DNA from: Centroberyx gerrardi
Lineage: Eukaryota; Chordata; Actinopteri; Beryciformes; Berycidae
Length of the DNA: 64,000 bases
Direction of reading: 5' to 3'
NCBI RefSeq assembly: GCF_048128805.1
Contig: NC_136016.1
Location: 17,096,676 to 17,160,675 of the forward strand
Each line of letters starts with the position of its first letter. Position 1 is the stretch's first letter. The notes beneath the pieces were generated by a model, which saw only the letters and a program-made list of their open reading frames with translations, was not told the origin of the DNA and did no database searches. Positions 1-10,800 of this stretch are shown here, piece by piece. The position numbers and the translations under genes were made by a program.

Positions 1-100
1 AGAATAATTTCATTCTTATTGATGAGTAATTTAATTTTTAATGGTTAAAACAGATATTTGTTTATCAGTTTCACTACAAAAACACTGAGGTCATCATCAT

Positions 101-3054
101 CTACTCACCAATTGTCTGTGTTGAATTTTCACTTCCTTGCTGTTCAATTTGCTTGTTTCTTTCCTCCAGTAGTTTGTCTTTCATCTCCAGCTGTTTATCT
201 TTCTCTCTCACTTGTTCCTGCATTTTCATTGGGGCACTCTGAAAATTTTCAAGTTGTTCATCTCTGTCTTGTCCCTCTCTGCTTGAATCTTCCCAAGACA
301 TGTCTTGGTCGTCCATATCTTGAGATTTTTTCTGTAGTTCAATTTTCATCTTCTTGTTCTCTTCCTTCATTTGATTTAGTTGCTGCTTATTTGCAGTCAG
401 TTCTTCTTTTAATTTTGTTACTTCATCTTCTGTCTCTCTTAATTTTTTTTTGGTCCTCTCCAGTTCCTTGTCTTTATGTTGCAGCTGTTTGTCCTTTTCT
501 GCCACCAGAGTGTGGTTTGGTTCATTATTTTTGAAAGGGTTCAATTTTGATAGGCTCCATCCTTGGTTACACTGCGTCAGAGCTAAACAAAAAAAAATGT
601 ATTAAATGATATGATAATTAGCAGAAAAGCTAATGAGGAAACATGAACTTGTGTCCAGTAAAACTAAGGTGGAAAGACAGATATGCTGTCAAAGGAGGCT
701 CGTTAAATATATAATTCAAGTTGTAACAGGAGGTTAACCACAGTAAGGTCCAAAGTGACCAACATATGAATGAAAATCATAAAACCTATGAGTATTTCTA
801 GACAGAGTAGCTACTGTAGCTCATCTCCCCTTTGTTGAGGGATGACAGGCAATATATGATGTATTGAGATTTTTTTCAAAGGCTGGTTCAGATTTACCTT
901 TTGGAAGATCCATCTGCAAAAAAAAGTATTGGTGTCAGTATCAAACTCTTTATAAAATCTGTCTTATATAGAAGCTAAAGTTGTAGCCCTACTTATTGTA
1001 ATATGAACTGTAAAAACAGGGGAAGTCAAGCATTTTGACCAGAATTACTTCTGATGAAAAATATGCTTCTCACAATTCCATTATGTCATTGTAAATAACA
1101 ATAAATACTGGCCATTTTGCTAAAATGTTTGCAAACAATACAAAAGTCAACAATTTATCATATTTCATCATCTATCTACTAATTCGAGGAATCTGTCTGT
1201 GAGTGAGTGTGTGTGTGTGTGTGTCCGTCGCATATCTCGAGAACCGTTCGTCCGATCTACGTCACACTTGGCGGGTGTATTGCTGGGGACCCAAGGACAT
1301 GCAGTGTCGAGTGTGAAGTTGTTTGGATGAGCGGTTCTCGAGAAAACTGCAAGCAGCAATACCGGAGGCCAAGCAATCGGCCCGTTCCGAACAGGCATGT
1401 TTTGAACGGGCACTGCACTAGTTATAATGCCCAGTCAGTCAATTTAACTGCAGACAAATTCTTATCCTGGCTGCTCTTATTTACATAAAGATCAAATTTA
1501 TGTTTATTCATGTTATATACAGAAGAGAGTGGACAAGAACCATCAAAAACTGGAATGCATGGTTTGGGTACTAAGCATACAAACATCAGCAGAATTAAGC
1601 CTCTAATGCTGGGTGAATGGGAGTAATAGGAGCAACTGGAACATGTTTCCAAATTTAGGCAAATATCACCCTCAGTATAAAACAACAAGATTATTATTGC
1701 CAGTATCACTTACAATACCTGTAAAGACTGTAAGTAAATTAAAATGTCATTTACTCATTTATTTATTTATTTAGTGGGAAAATCAATCTATTTGGTCAAG
1801 CCCAGGCTATAGTCTAATAAAAATCCTCTCTGACTAGAATTTGAATGGGGGCTGATGGAGACTGTACAGAGACAGCAGATGAATACTGTGTCTCAAACTT
1901 CCATCAATGGAACCAAACCATTTACTCTTCATCTCAGTATGAAACTACTGGCCCTATGAATATCAAAAACTGGAATGCATGGTTTGGGTAGTAAGCATAC
2001 AAACATCAGCAGGATTAAGCCTCTAATGCTGGGTGAATGGGAGTAATAGGAGCAACTGCAACATGTTTCCAAATTTAGGAAAATATCACCATCATTTAGT
2101 AAACAAGATTATAATTACCAGTATCACTTATAATACCTGTAAATAAAATTTAAATGGAAATGTCATTTACCCCCATGATTTCATAATAGAAGTTATTATT
2201 TATTTATTAATTTATTTATTGTTTGTTTGGTTTTTTGTTTTTTGTTTGTTTGTTTGTGGGACAATCAGTCTATGGCCTTATTTGGTCAAGCCCAGGCTAT
2301 AGTCCAAAATTTCCTCTTTGACTACAATTTGAATGGAGGCTGATGGAGACTGTACAGACAGCAGCCGAACACTGTTGTGACTCAAATCCTTAATTTCCAT
2401 CAATGGAACCAAACCATTTTATACTCTTCATCTTAGTTTGAAACTCCCGTCCCTCTGAATATGACATGAAAACAGGATTATGTTTCAATGATTGGATCTT
2501 GACTTCATGTACAAGAATCTTCAAGATGCTCAGAAAGTGTGATTACCTTGTGAAGAACCTCACTGACTGCATCTTTATTGCGTTGGCAGTCTAAAAGTCC
2601 CCTGGACTCATAGAAGAGACAGTCCACAACGAGTACAACAGAACTGTTGTTCACCACTCTGCTGCTGTTTGACACAGTGCAGTTTGGGTTGAAGGTGTGG
2701 TGCATCACCACCAGGATCACTGGATTAAATCCTAAGAGTTATGTAAAGACAAACAACACAGATCATCCAGTTTGCAACAAAATGCCAAATTATAATAATA
2801 CTCTACTGTCCATGTCACTTCATGTGCAATTAATGGCAGTTAATCCTTGGGATCTCTGCATGTTTACCTGAGATGTCAGATAATGCTGCCTTTATGTCAG
2901 TCTCTATGCGACTGACAATGGGACAGAAGACTATGGTCACATCACTCTTGTCAGGTGAGTCGACCTCAGTTGCACCTCCTTTGATGAGTTGTCGAACAAA
3001 TTTCTTATGAGATTCCAAAGTGTTGCCGGTTACAAGTGTATAAAATTTTTCCAT
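101..3054 (-). CDS. Uncharacterised fish protein, compact N-terminal domain plus C-terminal coiled coil (4 exons)
   Basis: Exons in transcript order: 2868-3054, 2547-2731, 898-913 (a 16-nt microexon) and 101-582. Phases agree throughout, giving 289 aa. Start is the ATG at 3054; a coding exon further upstream cannot be excluded. Residues 1 to about 125 form a compact domain with hydrophobic strand-like segments ([32 protein letters not shown]). The last 150 residues are highly charged, with repeated KDKQLQ/KDKELE-type heptads typical of a coiled coil. The N-terminal part resembles a teleost family I remember only as uncharacterised proteins. It lacks the P-loop (GxxxxGKS) of GIMAP GTPases, so I do not call it GIMAP. 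Function unknown. Intron 2 holds a local tandem duplication. Confidence is good for the gene, lower for the microexon. Confidence 0.7.
1195..1425. repeat. Interspersed repeat with internal inverted motif
   Basis: GC-richer, transposon-like block inside intron 2 of the uncharacterised gene. It starts with a short GT run. An internal inverted pair is visible: TCTCGAGAACCGTTC near 1237 and its near reverse complement GAGCGGTTCTCGAGA near 1330. I recall similar text as a dispersed repeat in other fish genomes. The class is unknown, and no clear terminal repeats were found. Confidence 0.45.
1540..2465. repeat. Tandem duplication, two diverged units
   Basis: The block starting ATCAAAAACTGGAATGCATG near 1542 recurs near 1962, a period of 420 bp. 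The block starting TTTGGTCAAGCCCAGGCTAT at 1791 recurs at 2281, a period of 490 bp. The extra length in the second unit is a T/TTTG-rich insertion around 2200-2260. The units are mostly identical with scattered substitutions and small indels. The duplication lies in the intron between the second coding exon and the microexon of the uncharacterised gene and has no open frame of note. Confidence 0.8.
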
Positions 3055-4352
3055 TTTTGCTTTCCCTGAAAAAGAATAGCTTCATTTAGTCAAAGGTTTT
3101 ACTGGTACAATCACCTAAAGCTCAAGAAAAACAGTAAAGGTCTGTTTTTTGGTGCATGAGGATTGCTGCTGTTCAATGTGATGTTTTACCTTCAACTGGC
3201 CACCAGGTGTTAGTGTTGTTCGTAGTGCTTTAACTCCTACTGTGCAGGCAAGAAAACGAAAGTTAATAATAACGACAACAATAATATTAATGAAGAAGAA
3301 GAAGAACTTTAGTAGCACAGAAGTAGAGATTTGTGAGTGATTCACAAAAATGCATAATCGCCTTTTTTAAAAAGAAGAGTTAATATAATTAAATATTTTC
3401 AACCCAAATGTTCAGTTTTAAACCATCCGTTCAAACTTTAAGTTGTAAACGTGTCTTCAGCATTTAATCATAGCCTATATTAGCCTATCACTCAGCTACA
3501 AGAGAAATTGCATTTCAAATGCTACCTCACGGTACCTTATAGGCGTCAAAATCCACCAGTGGATATTTACCCGCAGCTTCTGCATTTACGGGAAATCACA
3601 AGTATGCTTTCACTTTTACTATAACAAGTCAGCTCCAAGTTAAAGTGACACACACACACACCTACAGTTTGGTGCATTGTCATAATCTTACCACCAGGTG
3701 TCAGCATCGCTCTATCCTACTGTTTAATAATACTGTCTAGGCTTATTTATGTTTCATATCATTATAGTAGAAATCCAAAAGAGGAGAAAGAAGGCGTATC
3801 TGGAGACAAAATAAACAAAATTAAAGGTTGAATGGATGACTGACTAAAGGCAAACCAGGTTTATTTAATGGAGACAGGGTTTGGACTTAACACCACTACA
3901 CTTCGAAGCTCATCTGGGTGTTCTAAAGATCTACAAAGTCATTCTTCCATTCATTGTTAATTAACCAGCTTGAGTATATGATTAATCAGGCTTCTGCAGA
4001 TCATTCATTTGAGCAGTATTCCCTTTAAAGCTGCATTCATAACCTAATGAGGTGTCAAGTGACATTTTGATTGACGCACAAACATCAACGTGATTGGTAA
4101 TGTTTATTAGACTACGGATGATTTACAACAGGGTGTGTACAGTTTATGATGCACATGACACCATGTGCTATCTGTGAGGCTGATTCTACATGAATCTGTA
4201 ATGTAAAGATGTCTGTGTCATGCTGTATCTGCACTGTGCGTCTGATCAGTCAGGATGAGCTGAATAAATAGAGATAGATAAATAGAGCCCACACGTTAGA
4301 TAAATAGAGACCACATGTCCCCCCAGGCTTAACTTTGAGAAATGTGTGGTGC
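3055..4352. other. Intergenic, no gene seen
   Basis: Upstream side of the uncharacterised gene, presumably holding its promoter and any 5' untranslated exon. AT-rich, with a short CA run near 3650. No coding frame with family resemblance and no recognisable repeat. Confidence 0.5.
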
Positions 4353-5027
4353 CAGTGATGGAGTGGTCAATAAAAAGGTGGGCAAACCATGACCTCCAGT
4401 CGCTGGTTCTTATAAGGCAAACGACCACCAATATAAAGAAAAATGAATTCTTCTTTTACAAAGGCATTAATGTTTTACTGTGCATACCAGGGGTTTCCAA
4501 ACTAAATTGTATTTTCTGTTACAAAAATATATAATTAGAATATCAATATTACATGTAAGCTAATTTAGAAGATAATTCAATCATAACATTGTTATTAGGC
4601 TATAATACAAAACAAAACAAAAAGAAAAAAGAAAAGGGGCATCTACCCCAACTCCCCCAATCAGATTATGTTAAAATCAACCTTATTTTCAAATTTTGAC
4701 GTTGCTCTTATACTTTAAGATCAACATAAATGTTACTTGAACACATAGCCTATATATAAAAAAAAATTCTTCGTTTGATTGTTGTCTGTTTGAAGTCCTA
4801 CCTCGGGTCTTGCTCCGGGTTACCCAATGCATTCCTCTATCATTCCCTCACTTAACTTCAAGTGACTAAAATGAGTAGTGACAGTAAACTATTCTTCATT
4901 TTGCCGGACACTGTGGAGCCCCATGCATTAGTTTATGCCAGTCTTAAGACGTGGGTAAACTCTGTTCCGCAAATTAAAATGTGGGTAAAGTGATCTTTAG
5001 GTGGGTTTACCCTCCACTACATCCCTG
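4353..5027. mobile_element. Nonautonomous TIR DNA transposon, hAT-like
   Basis: The left end reads CAGTGATGGAGTGG and the right end CCACTACATCCCTG, near-perfect inverted copies. A related copy starts at 38593 (CAGTGATGTAGTGG), with the same following text about a GTGGGTAAAC-type motif. Length is about 675 bp with no transposase. The CAGTG terminus suggests hAT, but I could not find a convincing 8-bp target duplication. Confidence 0.6.
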
Positions 5028-5527
5028 GTGACACTGGAACAACAAGCTGCGCACTCAGCAGAGGTGATTATAACATTTAATCACCGGCCCTATCGCCACG
5101 CTGCCGCAGTCTGGGCAGGCTTCTCGCCCCGAGGTTTGATTTACCCGCCCTCTTCCCGAGGAAAAATCTCATTCACTAGACGGATTGCTGAGCGGGCCTC
5201 TCCGACCTGCCCCTATAAATCATTCTTTAATCAGAGGGCTCTGAGATTGGGCGCAGGCACCCACGGGAGCACCGGTGACACCTCAACTCCTCCCTCTCTG
5301 CAGCCCTGGGAGTTTTCCCCCTTCTCTTCTCTCCTCTGGCTCGTCTGCGCTTGTATCAGTCATCTTGAAAGAAAGAAAGTAAGAGGGATGACCCGCCCTC
5401 CACCCTCTGCTCACACCGACACACTCAGTTCCTCTACTAGGAGGGGAATGAACTTCAAGATGAGGGACAAGATTGCCGACTTAAGGACGCTAGGGGACGC
5501 AAACTACCAGGTCTCCTAAATCTGCAC
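5028..5527. other. GC-rich island upstream of hs3st2
   Basis: About 500 bp clearly more GC- and CpG-rich than its surroundings, starting directly at the right end of the TIR element. It contains a CCCTATAAATCA motif near 5212 and a 172-codon open frame (5001-5516) whose composition does not look like a conserved protein and which begins inside the transposon end. It could be a distal promoter or untranslated exon of hs3st2, a conserved regulatory element, or a gene remnant. Confidence 0.35.
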
Positions 5528-6169
5528 TTTCAGTTGGGTCCAGTGGTTCCCAAACTGGGGTCCCCTGCTTTCAAGAGGTCCCAGCAATGGATTAGTTCAA
5601 TTTCACTATTACTTCATTCATTCACTATAACCAAATGAGAGTATGTTTAGAAATAACTACTCTGATCAAGAGGTTTCACTCTACTTTGTTATCTCCACAC
5701 TTGCAGAAAGACAACAAAACTCTTCTCAGATGGTGGTCTCTGGAACAAAACCTTTATCAAATGAAAGTCTGCGGTCTAAAGTACATCACAATGCTTATCT
5801 TGGTTGTCTGTTATTCTCACAAATAGGCCCATTCCTGGATGGGTGTTGAGATTGGTTCTTCTGTCAAGTCAGTGGTCAGAGGGAACCAAGTTAATCATGA
5901 CTATATCTAAAGTGGTTTGGGAAATGGCACAATTGTGCACTTCTGAGCTACAAACAGAACTGCTCAGGCTCGTAAATGTATTGCAGCTAAGAGTTCTATT
6001 TTAGTGCAATAACGTTAGGTTAGTAATGAGGTAACTCATGGGGCTGGTTGCTTGTGCATGGATTAAGCCTAGTAGACTGAGATTTCAGTTTCAGTTTCAA
6101 TCAATTGATGTTAAGCTTGTAGTTCAAAAGACATGCAGGTCAGGTTGAATTGAAGACTCTAAATTGCCC

Positions 6170-6400
6170 ATAGGTGTTTGTGTGTAGTATGTTGTATGAT
6201 GTATATGATCTATGTATAGTATGTATATGTATGTAAACAATGTATATGAAGTATTTACATAGGCTATGTGACCTAGTGTAGGATGTATATGATGTGTATG
6301 TATATGTATTATGTAGTATGGAATATAACATAGTATGTAAAGCCCCTTGAGACTTGACTGTGATAAAGGGCTATATGAATAGACTAGACTAGTCAGGGAC
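6170..6400 (+). repeat. TATG-rich low-complexity tract ending in a LINE-type tail
   Basis: Degenerate TGTATG repeats run from about 6176 to 6335. They are followed by AAGCCCCTTGAGACTTGACT...AAAGGGCTATATGAATAGAC, the usual end of L2/CR1-group LINE copies in fish. No coding part is recognisable. The spacers 5528-6170 and 6400-6555 hold nothing I can name, apart from the hAT-end-like text GTGGTTCCCAAACTGGGG near 5540. Confidence 0.5.
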
Positions 6401-6555
6401 TAGGCTTAATCCATGTCCAAGCAACCAGCCCATAATGTCCTAAATTATTATCCCTATCTTTCACTTTGGTAATCATTCTATTATTTGCAGTTATAGCCTA
6501 TACAATAGGCATAAAGTCATGCATAGGGACCCATGTTTCCAATCAATAACACAAA

Positions 6556-7260
6556 GGTCAGCGGTTATTAAAGTGGGATCCGGGGACCACCAGGGGACCT
6601 TGAAAGGGTTCCAGGAGGTCCAACAGTTTAAAGCTGCATTAGGCAACTTTGTAAGTCAGCAGCTCCAAATGACATGTTTGAAAATTTGACATTTTTTAAC
6701 ATCAATACCCAGAAATCATGTAACATGAGGTCAGCAAACTGCACAGCAAGCTCATTTTTACCAACCCAGCAGGTCTGTGATCACTTTGTACTAAAGGGAG
6801 GAGAGAGGCAAAAGATCTAATGTTGGTGAGTCCAACTTTCTCGCTCGCTGCTGTTTAGGAGACCCCCTTTTGTATTTCGCTTTTAACTTTCGATTCATCA
6901 CTTCCTGTGGGCAGAGAAGTGTCTACACCTGACACCAGAATTTAATTTGGGCAAATCTACAGGGTCTCAATTAGTTGGGATGGGACGCTCTTCTCTGCTG
7001 CAGCCCCACTTTGTGATTTAGGCTGATAAGATAGTTTTTAGCTTAAAATCTTCCCTATAGTGTAGCTTTAGATAGATTTTGATTATAGGTTTCACTGCTC
7101 CCTCTACACCTACAGGCCTAGACAAAGTTATGGAAATACTATACTAAATCATATCTCACCACTAAAATCTTCGCATATGGGGTTCCTTAGGACAAAATCG
7201 GGTCCATTGTCAAATGTGCATCTAACAGGGGTCCTTAGCATGAAATAGTTGGCAGCATGA
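6556..7260. mobile_element. Nested nonautonomous elements
   Basis: Outer element: text of the form GTGGGATCCGGGGACC at 6571 and ACAGGGGTCCTTAGCATG near 7226 resembles the two halves of a hAT-type fish repeat. Inner element: about 6628-7071, with inverted ends TTTAAAGCTGCATTAGG and CCTATAGTGTAGCTTTA, near-complementary. The inner element appears to have inserted into the outer one. No transposase frame. Confidence 0.45.
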
Positions 7261-7439
7261 AATAGCTGAAAGCCTTTATCCCAATATGCTGTTTATGTAG
7301 GCTAAGCTTTCATGGTTAGAAGAAGGCTAAAAAACTATGCAGCAGCCACTCTATGGTGCGGCAAAAAATGTCCCTGCTTGATAGGAAATGTGTGAAGTGA
7401 GATGAGTGAGGTGAGGAAGCTGAATAGGTTACTTTTGGA

Positions 7440-7866
7440 AATGCAAAGATGCTCTGACGTCACGCTGTTGAAATATTTTTCTGTCGCTCAGGCGTTTGGA
7501 GCTGACAGTCCGGTGAAGTTGCCAGAGAGCGCACTTCCCTTGTTTTCCACCCGTGCGTAATGGCCATGGTCATGTCCAGGACTTCCACAGGAGGATATCA
7601 TTTCCAAACTCATTGCGCAGTGAAGGATGGCTTTTTAATTAATGAACCGAAGAGAGAGGACACAGATGGACTGGGTTGGCATGATCCGCGATGAAGTGAT
7701 GGAAGTGTAGCCTACCAATTGACAAAACGCAGAAGTGCTCTGATGTATTTTTTTTCTTCAGTAGAGACAGCGCACAGTGTTCAGGCATAGAAGCGATTAA
7801 AACAATCAGAAAGCAAGGAACGCAAAATCAATTAGAAAAACATGCACTATTCGTATCCATGGAGAG
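7440..7866 (+). promoter_or_regulatory. hs3st2: hs3st2 promoter/5' leader with CRE palindrome
   Basis: A full cAMP-response palindrome TGACGTCA lies at 7455-7462, about 400 bp before the start codon, in a CpG-richer stretch that leads into the 5' untranslated region. Two ATGs precede the chosen start out of frame, at 7842 and 7859. The former opens a frame overlapping exon 1, so translation may be damped by upstream initiation. The transcription start cannot be placed by eye. Confidence 0.45.
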
Positions 7867-10800
7867 ATGGCATGCGTGCTCCTCCTCAGTCGAGTTCTGC
7901 CGTCCTCACACAGGCTCACAAGAACATCTATTTGTTTATTATCCATCTTCCTTACATATTTGTGCTACTGTGTACTATTCTCTTCCGATACCATCATGCA
8001 AAAGTCAGGTGATCCAACGCCCAGCTGTCGGCGCGTCCCGGTTGATGGAGGCAAAAGGCGCCTTCAAAAATCTCTCTCTTGCGTTTTGCCTTTGGATGCA
8101 AGGCAGAGCAATGTGCATACATCTCAGCTGAAAACCGACCAGAGACCCCTTTCGTATTTCAACACTGTTCGGAATGACACGCCGAGTCCTTCGATGGGTA
8201 ATTTAAAGTTTGGGAATAAAAAGTTGCCCAATGCCATAATAGTCGGTGTGAAAAAGGGTGGGACAAGGGCTGTGCTGGAGTTTATCAGAATTCATCCAGA
8301 CGTGCGAGCAGTTGGCACCGAAACACACTTTTTCGACAGGAACTATGACCGAGGTCTAGACTGGTACAGGTAAGAACACGGCTTACCTGCACAGGTGTAT
8401 GTCTGAAGTCTAGTCCAGTGGTACTCAAACGTGTTCATGTCACGGACCACCAAATAGATAAATTACCAAATAGATAAATTAAGCAATGGCCACAATTTGA
8501 TAAGATTTTGTCTCAAGAACCCCCATATGGGAAGATATGTTGTTATTGATTTGTTATTAAATTGTAAAACTCACATGGAGAGATAATGGTGGAGAGTGAG
8601 ACTATGATTACAGTAGTCATTGTTATACGATTCTCTAATTGGAATGATTACTAGTAAGTTAAATTGCAGTGGAATCAAACTATTATCCTACTCATTTTGC
8701 TGGGGGACCCTCTCAAATCCCCTCAAGGACTCCCGGGGGTCTCTGGACCCGACCTTGAGAACCACTCCTCTAGTCTACTGTGCTTGCTGGATCTTGAACT
8801 CATGTACCCTATAGCTTATTTTAGGCCTGCTCTCTTCAACATAACTGGATAATGATGGTAAGACACAAGTTTATAAGATCATGTAGGCTAGATATCCCAT
8901 GTAATCTATATGATGATTTTGACCAATGTCAATTTTGGCAAATTCAAATTGAATTCCAAATTTATTCAAACAAATATATAATTCACATGGAACTCAGAGT
9001 TCAGTTTTGGTTTGTTTATACATCAATATATATGTTGTTTTATAAGTCTTGAATACTCAAGTTTAAAGGTGCTATGTGTAGCATGTTTTAAACTTAATAT
9101 GATTGTCAAATTAACTGTGATACCTTGGTGGTCTTCCACATATAAGGGTATGTGTGTGTATGTGTTTGTGGTGGGCTCTTGGCCTCTATTCATAGGTATG
9201 CTTTCTTCTTTTCTCTTGTTTTTTTTGGGGGGTGCTGCTTTAATGAATTGTGATTGATATTGTCTAATGTTTTTCTCTCTTAAAATAAAAAAATAAAGAC
9301 AAAAACCATGGTCGAAACAATTGGCAGCCTCTATCGCACGCCAGTGTTTGTTAGTGCTAGTGTTTCTCAAAATTAAGAATACATTTCCCCATAAACCCAG
9401 CTACTGCTTCCTGTGCAAAGACAATGCTGATACTGCAGCTAAAAGTTCCCCCTCCCTTTCCCTGGTGTTGCTCTCTCTGTGTGTGTGTGTTTTCTCTTTT
9501 TCACTTTACTCAAGTGGATAAACATGTTGGAAGTGCTTTCCACCGGCCCTCCACTCGTTCCGCCATCTGCCATTGCGAGAAACTTTGAAAGCTTTAGCTC
9601 TGTTTGTACTGAAAGAACAGCAGCCCTCTTCTTGTTTTGTGATGTAAAGCTATTCAGCAGATTTCTCGTAAAATCCAGCCTGGTGGTACACAATGTAAAA
9701 TGCAGTGTAGAGGCAGGTAGAGGCTGCCAGTCTTCTCAGCAATTGTCTTGTTTGTTTACGGTAATTATACTGATGTCTCAAAATTAATGTTAAAATTAAT
9801 GATTTATTGATGTTAAAATGCTACATGTAGCACCCTAAACAAAGTGCAGTCATATGACACTATCAAAGTGTATTGCCAGAAATAGTTGGCAATACATTTT
9901 ATGGACAGTTATGTTCCCATACCTATATTAAACATTCCCATCATCATTCTATACGATAAATATATACTGGAAAATACCTGTCTGTCCATAAGATTTTCAG
10001 CAGCACTTGAACTCCGGTGTATTACACATTCATGTCACTGAATAAGGGCTTCATAACAATTGCATGGCACATTCAACCTCTCATGAAATTACCATTTTAA
10101 ACTGGAAATATGTTTTGGATTTAGCCATGAAGCAGCAAGGCTTTTAACTAAATCTAAGAGGCGTGACCATATTAGCCCTATTTTAGCTTCTCTACACTGG
10201 TTGCCAGTACATTTTAGAATTGATTTCAAGACTGGACTATCACCTTACATCTCTGACCTTTTATTCCCCTATGAGCCAAATCGCAGCCTGAGATCCTCGG
10301 GCAGTACAGTTCGTGCGCTGTTCCTAAATCCAGGCTGAAAATGAAGGGAGATCGGCCTTCTCAGTAAGGGCACCGTACTGTGGAACAAGCTGCCTGAGGA
10401 GATCAGGCTGTCTTCTTCAGTCTCTTCTTTTAAATCACTCCCAAAAACGTACTTTTACAAAGTTGTTTTTACTTAGTTTTTGTGTTCAGAATGATTGCCA
10501 TCATATTTCTGTTTTACTGGTCACTTAACCAAGTGACCTTGTTTCAAAAAGTGCTCTATAGGCTAAATAAAGTTATTATTATTCTCATTAGTAGTAGTAT
10601 GAAAAGCTGCACACACATACACACGCACACACAAATACATTTAACACTAATGATTAGCTGTCATGTAGCCTGCTGCAGGGACTTTTATCAATAGTGTTAT
10701 AAAATAATCTGAGACTGAAAAATATCTCCACTAATTGGTACTTCAGCACAGTAGGCTGCTGAAGCCCTTTCATCTCAGAGATATGTCTGAACCCTAGCCT

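Noticed and set aside
101-3054. GIMAP/AIG1 GTPase identity for the first gene
   Set aside because: The coiled-coil tail looks GIMAP-like, but no P-loop or other GTPase motif is present in the N-terminal domain.
5001-5519. 172-codon frame as a gene
   Set aside because: Begins inside a transposon terminus, and its composition mirrors a GC-rich noncoding block; no family match.
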